A stretch of 15,292 bases of DNA from positions 1 to 15,292 of the forward strand of contig VGML01000030.1 in assembly GCA_016866415.1 (NCBI GenBank), given 5' to 3'. The notes under the pieces are model-generated. The model worked only from the letters and a program-made list of their open reading frames with translations, was not told the origin of the DNA and made no database searches. A program made the position numbers and the translations under genes. The first letter of the stretch is position 1. Every line of letters begins with the position of its first letter. Below are positions 14,911-15,292 of this stretch, piece by piece. The stretch is from Bacteroidota bacterium (GTDB taxonomy: Bacteria; Bacteroidota; Bacteroidia; Flavobacteriales_D; Crocinitomicaceae).

Positions 14911-15066
14911 CAAACGAAGTTAAGGAGTAGCTAGGATTAGAACCAAAGGATTCGACCCGTAGCAAAGCGAAGAGCAACGAAGTTAATCCCGCTCCCTCCG
15001 CTAACAAAGTTAAGGAGTAGCTGGGATGAGAACCAAAGGGTTCGACCCGAAGTGAAGAGTAGCGTT
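14895..15066 (+). repeat. 90-bp-period tandem repeat carrying the tRNA-Ser 3' end
   Basis: The last 16 bases of tRNA-Ser plus the next base (AATCCCGCTCCCTCCGC, 14895-14911) recur identically at 14985-15001. The roughly 50 bases that follow each copy also match closely (AAGTTAAGGAGTAGCT, GAACCAAAGG, TTCGACCCG). The second copy decays after about 15055. Within each unit a GG(A/G)TTCGACCC segment looks like a T arm. The second unit is not a tRNA gene: it has only the 3' part of the acceptor and T arms. Confidence 0.9.
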
Positions 15067-15085
15067 AGATTTTGAAAACGCAAGA

Positions 15086-15115
15086 TTGTGAAAGAAAATT
15101 ATTTTACTATCTTTG
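15086..15115 (+). promoter_or_regulatory. Bacteroidota-type promoter of tRNA-Pro
   Basis: TTG at 15086-15088, 19 bases, then TATCTTTG at 15108-15115 matches the Bacteroidota -33/-7 pattern (TTG, about 19-21 bases, TAnnTTTG). This is the only promoter in the window with both halves. It lies 55 bp before the tRNA-Pro 5' end, leaving a 5' leader of roughly 45-50 nt for RNase P to remove. Confidence 0.65.
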
Positions 15116-15170
15116 CGCTCGCATTTCTGGAAAACGATTCAGAAATAATTGATATACAAGATGATTAGTT

Positions 15171-15245
15171 CGGGGCGTAGCGTAGTCCGGTCATCGCGCC
15201 TGGTTTGGGACCAGGAGGTCGCAGGTTCGAATCCTGCCGCCCCGA
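15171..15245 (+). tRNA. tRNA-Pro (anticodon TGG)
   Basis: The acceptor CGGGGCG (15171-15177) pairs with CGCCCCG (15238-15244), with discriminator A at 15245. The anticodon arm CCTGG-TTTGGGA-CCAGG shows anticodon TGG, reading Pro CCA and by wobble other CCN codons. The T arm is GCAGG-TTCGAAT-CCTGC. CCA is not encoded; the next bases are CAA. The terminator begins two bases after the mature 3' end. Confidence 0.97.
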
Positions 15246-15246
15246 C

Positions 15247-15275
15247 AAGGGGGATGAGCAGTCATCCCCCTTTTT
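15247..15275 (+). terminator. Rho-independent terminator of tRNA-Pro
   Basis: AAGGGGGATGA (15247-15257) pairs perfectly with TCATCCCCCTT (15262-15272) around GCAG. The T run covers 15271-15275, its first two bases being the last two of the stem. The 11-bp stem starts almost immediately after the tRNA. Confidence 0.88.
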
Positions 15276-15292
15276 AATTTGTAAGGTCCCGT

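Noticed and set aside
14895..15001. attL/attR pair of an integrated element at tRNA-Ser
   Set aside because: The 17-bp duplication fits in form, but only 73 bp separate the copies, the flanking sequence is also repeated, and there is no integrase or cargo. Tandem duplication explains it better.
14657..15007. Minus-strand ORF with a GFEPA segment
   Set aside because: It runs antisense through purM, tRNA-Ser and the tRNA-tail repeat. The GFEPA string is the usual artefact of translating a tRNA T arm in reverse.
1..15292. CRISPR array, transposon or toxin-antitoxin/defence cassette
   Set aside because: No regularly spaced repeats, transposase, recombinase, nuclease-toxin or restriction gene was found in any frame.

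Overview
The window is AT-rich bacterial DNA that looks like chromosome from the phylum Bacteroidota, probably order Flavobacteriales. The evidence is several TAnnTTTG-type -7 promoter boxes, little use of Shine-Dalgarno sites, the long (~390 residue) form of PurM, an M14 peptidase with a C-terminal amidotransferase-like domain, and a large AsmA-like protein. The assignment to order is an inference. Most genes are housekeeping or envelope genes. There is no phage, transposase, CRISPR array or recognisable defence cassette.

Layout. (1) 49-973, minus strand: an M48 zinc metalloprotease whose lipoprotein leader lies upstream in another frame, so the gene is split by a one-base frameshift. (2) 1075-1503, plus: a DIP1984-family helical protein of unknown function. 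(3) 1693-4125 and 4267-4866, both minus: a secreted M14 zinc carboxypeptidase-like protein and a Mn-type superoxide dismutase, separated by a clear terminator. (4) 4867-5250: a non-coding stretch with three successive hairpins and a doubtful 32-codon ORF. (5) 5251-8439, plus: a 1062-residue AsmA-like protein whose stop codon directly abuts the stop of the next, convergent gene. (6) 8440-10535, minus: a two-gene unit overlapping by 22 bp, with a polytopic membrane protein (possible GT-C glycosyltransferase) followed by a YdfG-like short-chain dehydrogenase. (7) 10638-12527, plus: htpG, preceded by a near-perfect sigma-54 promoter and followed by a hairpin terminator. (8) 12579-14758, plus: a TerB/J-domain membrane protein with a TTG start, xseB and purM, closely spaced. 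(9) 14824-15275, plus: tRNA-Ser(GCT), a 90-bp-period tandem repeat that copies the 3' end of that tRNA, then tRNA-Pro(TGG) with a strong promoter and terminator.

Shared themes are protein quality control (M48 protease, HtpG, J-domain protein), cell envelope (AsmA-like, membrane protein, M14 peptidase), oxidative stress (SOD) and nucleotide/DNA metabolism (PurM, XseB). The signals most worth following are the sigma-54-type promoter of htpG, the tRNA-tail repeat, the split protease and the hairpin island between sod and the AsmA gene. I did not find a convincing new multi-gene system.
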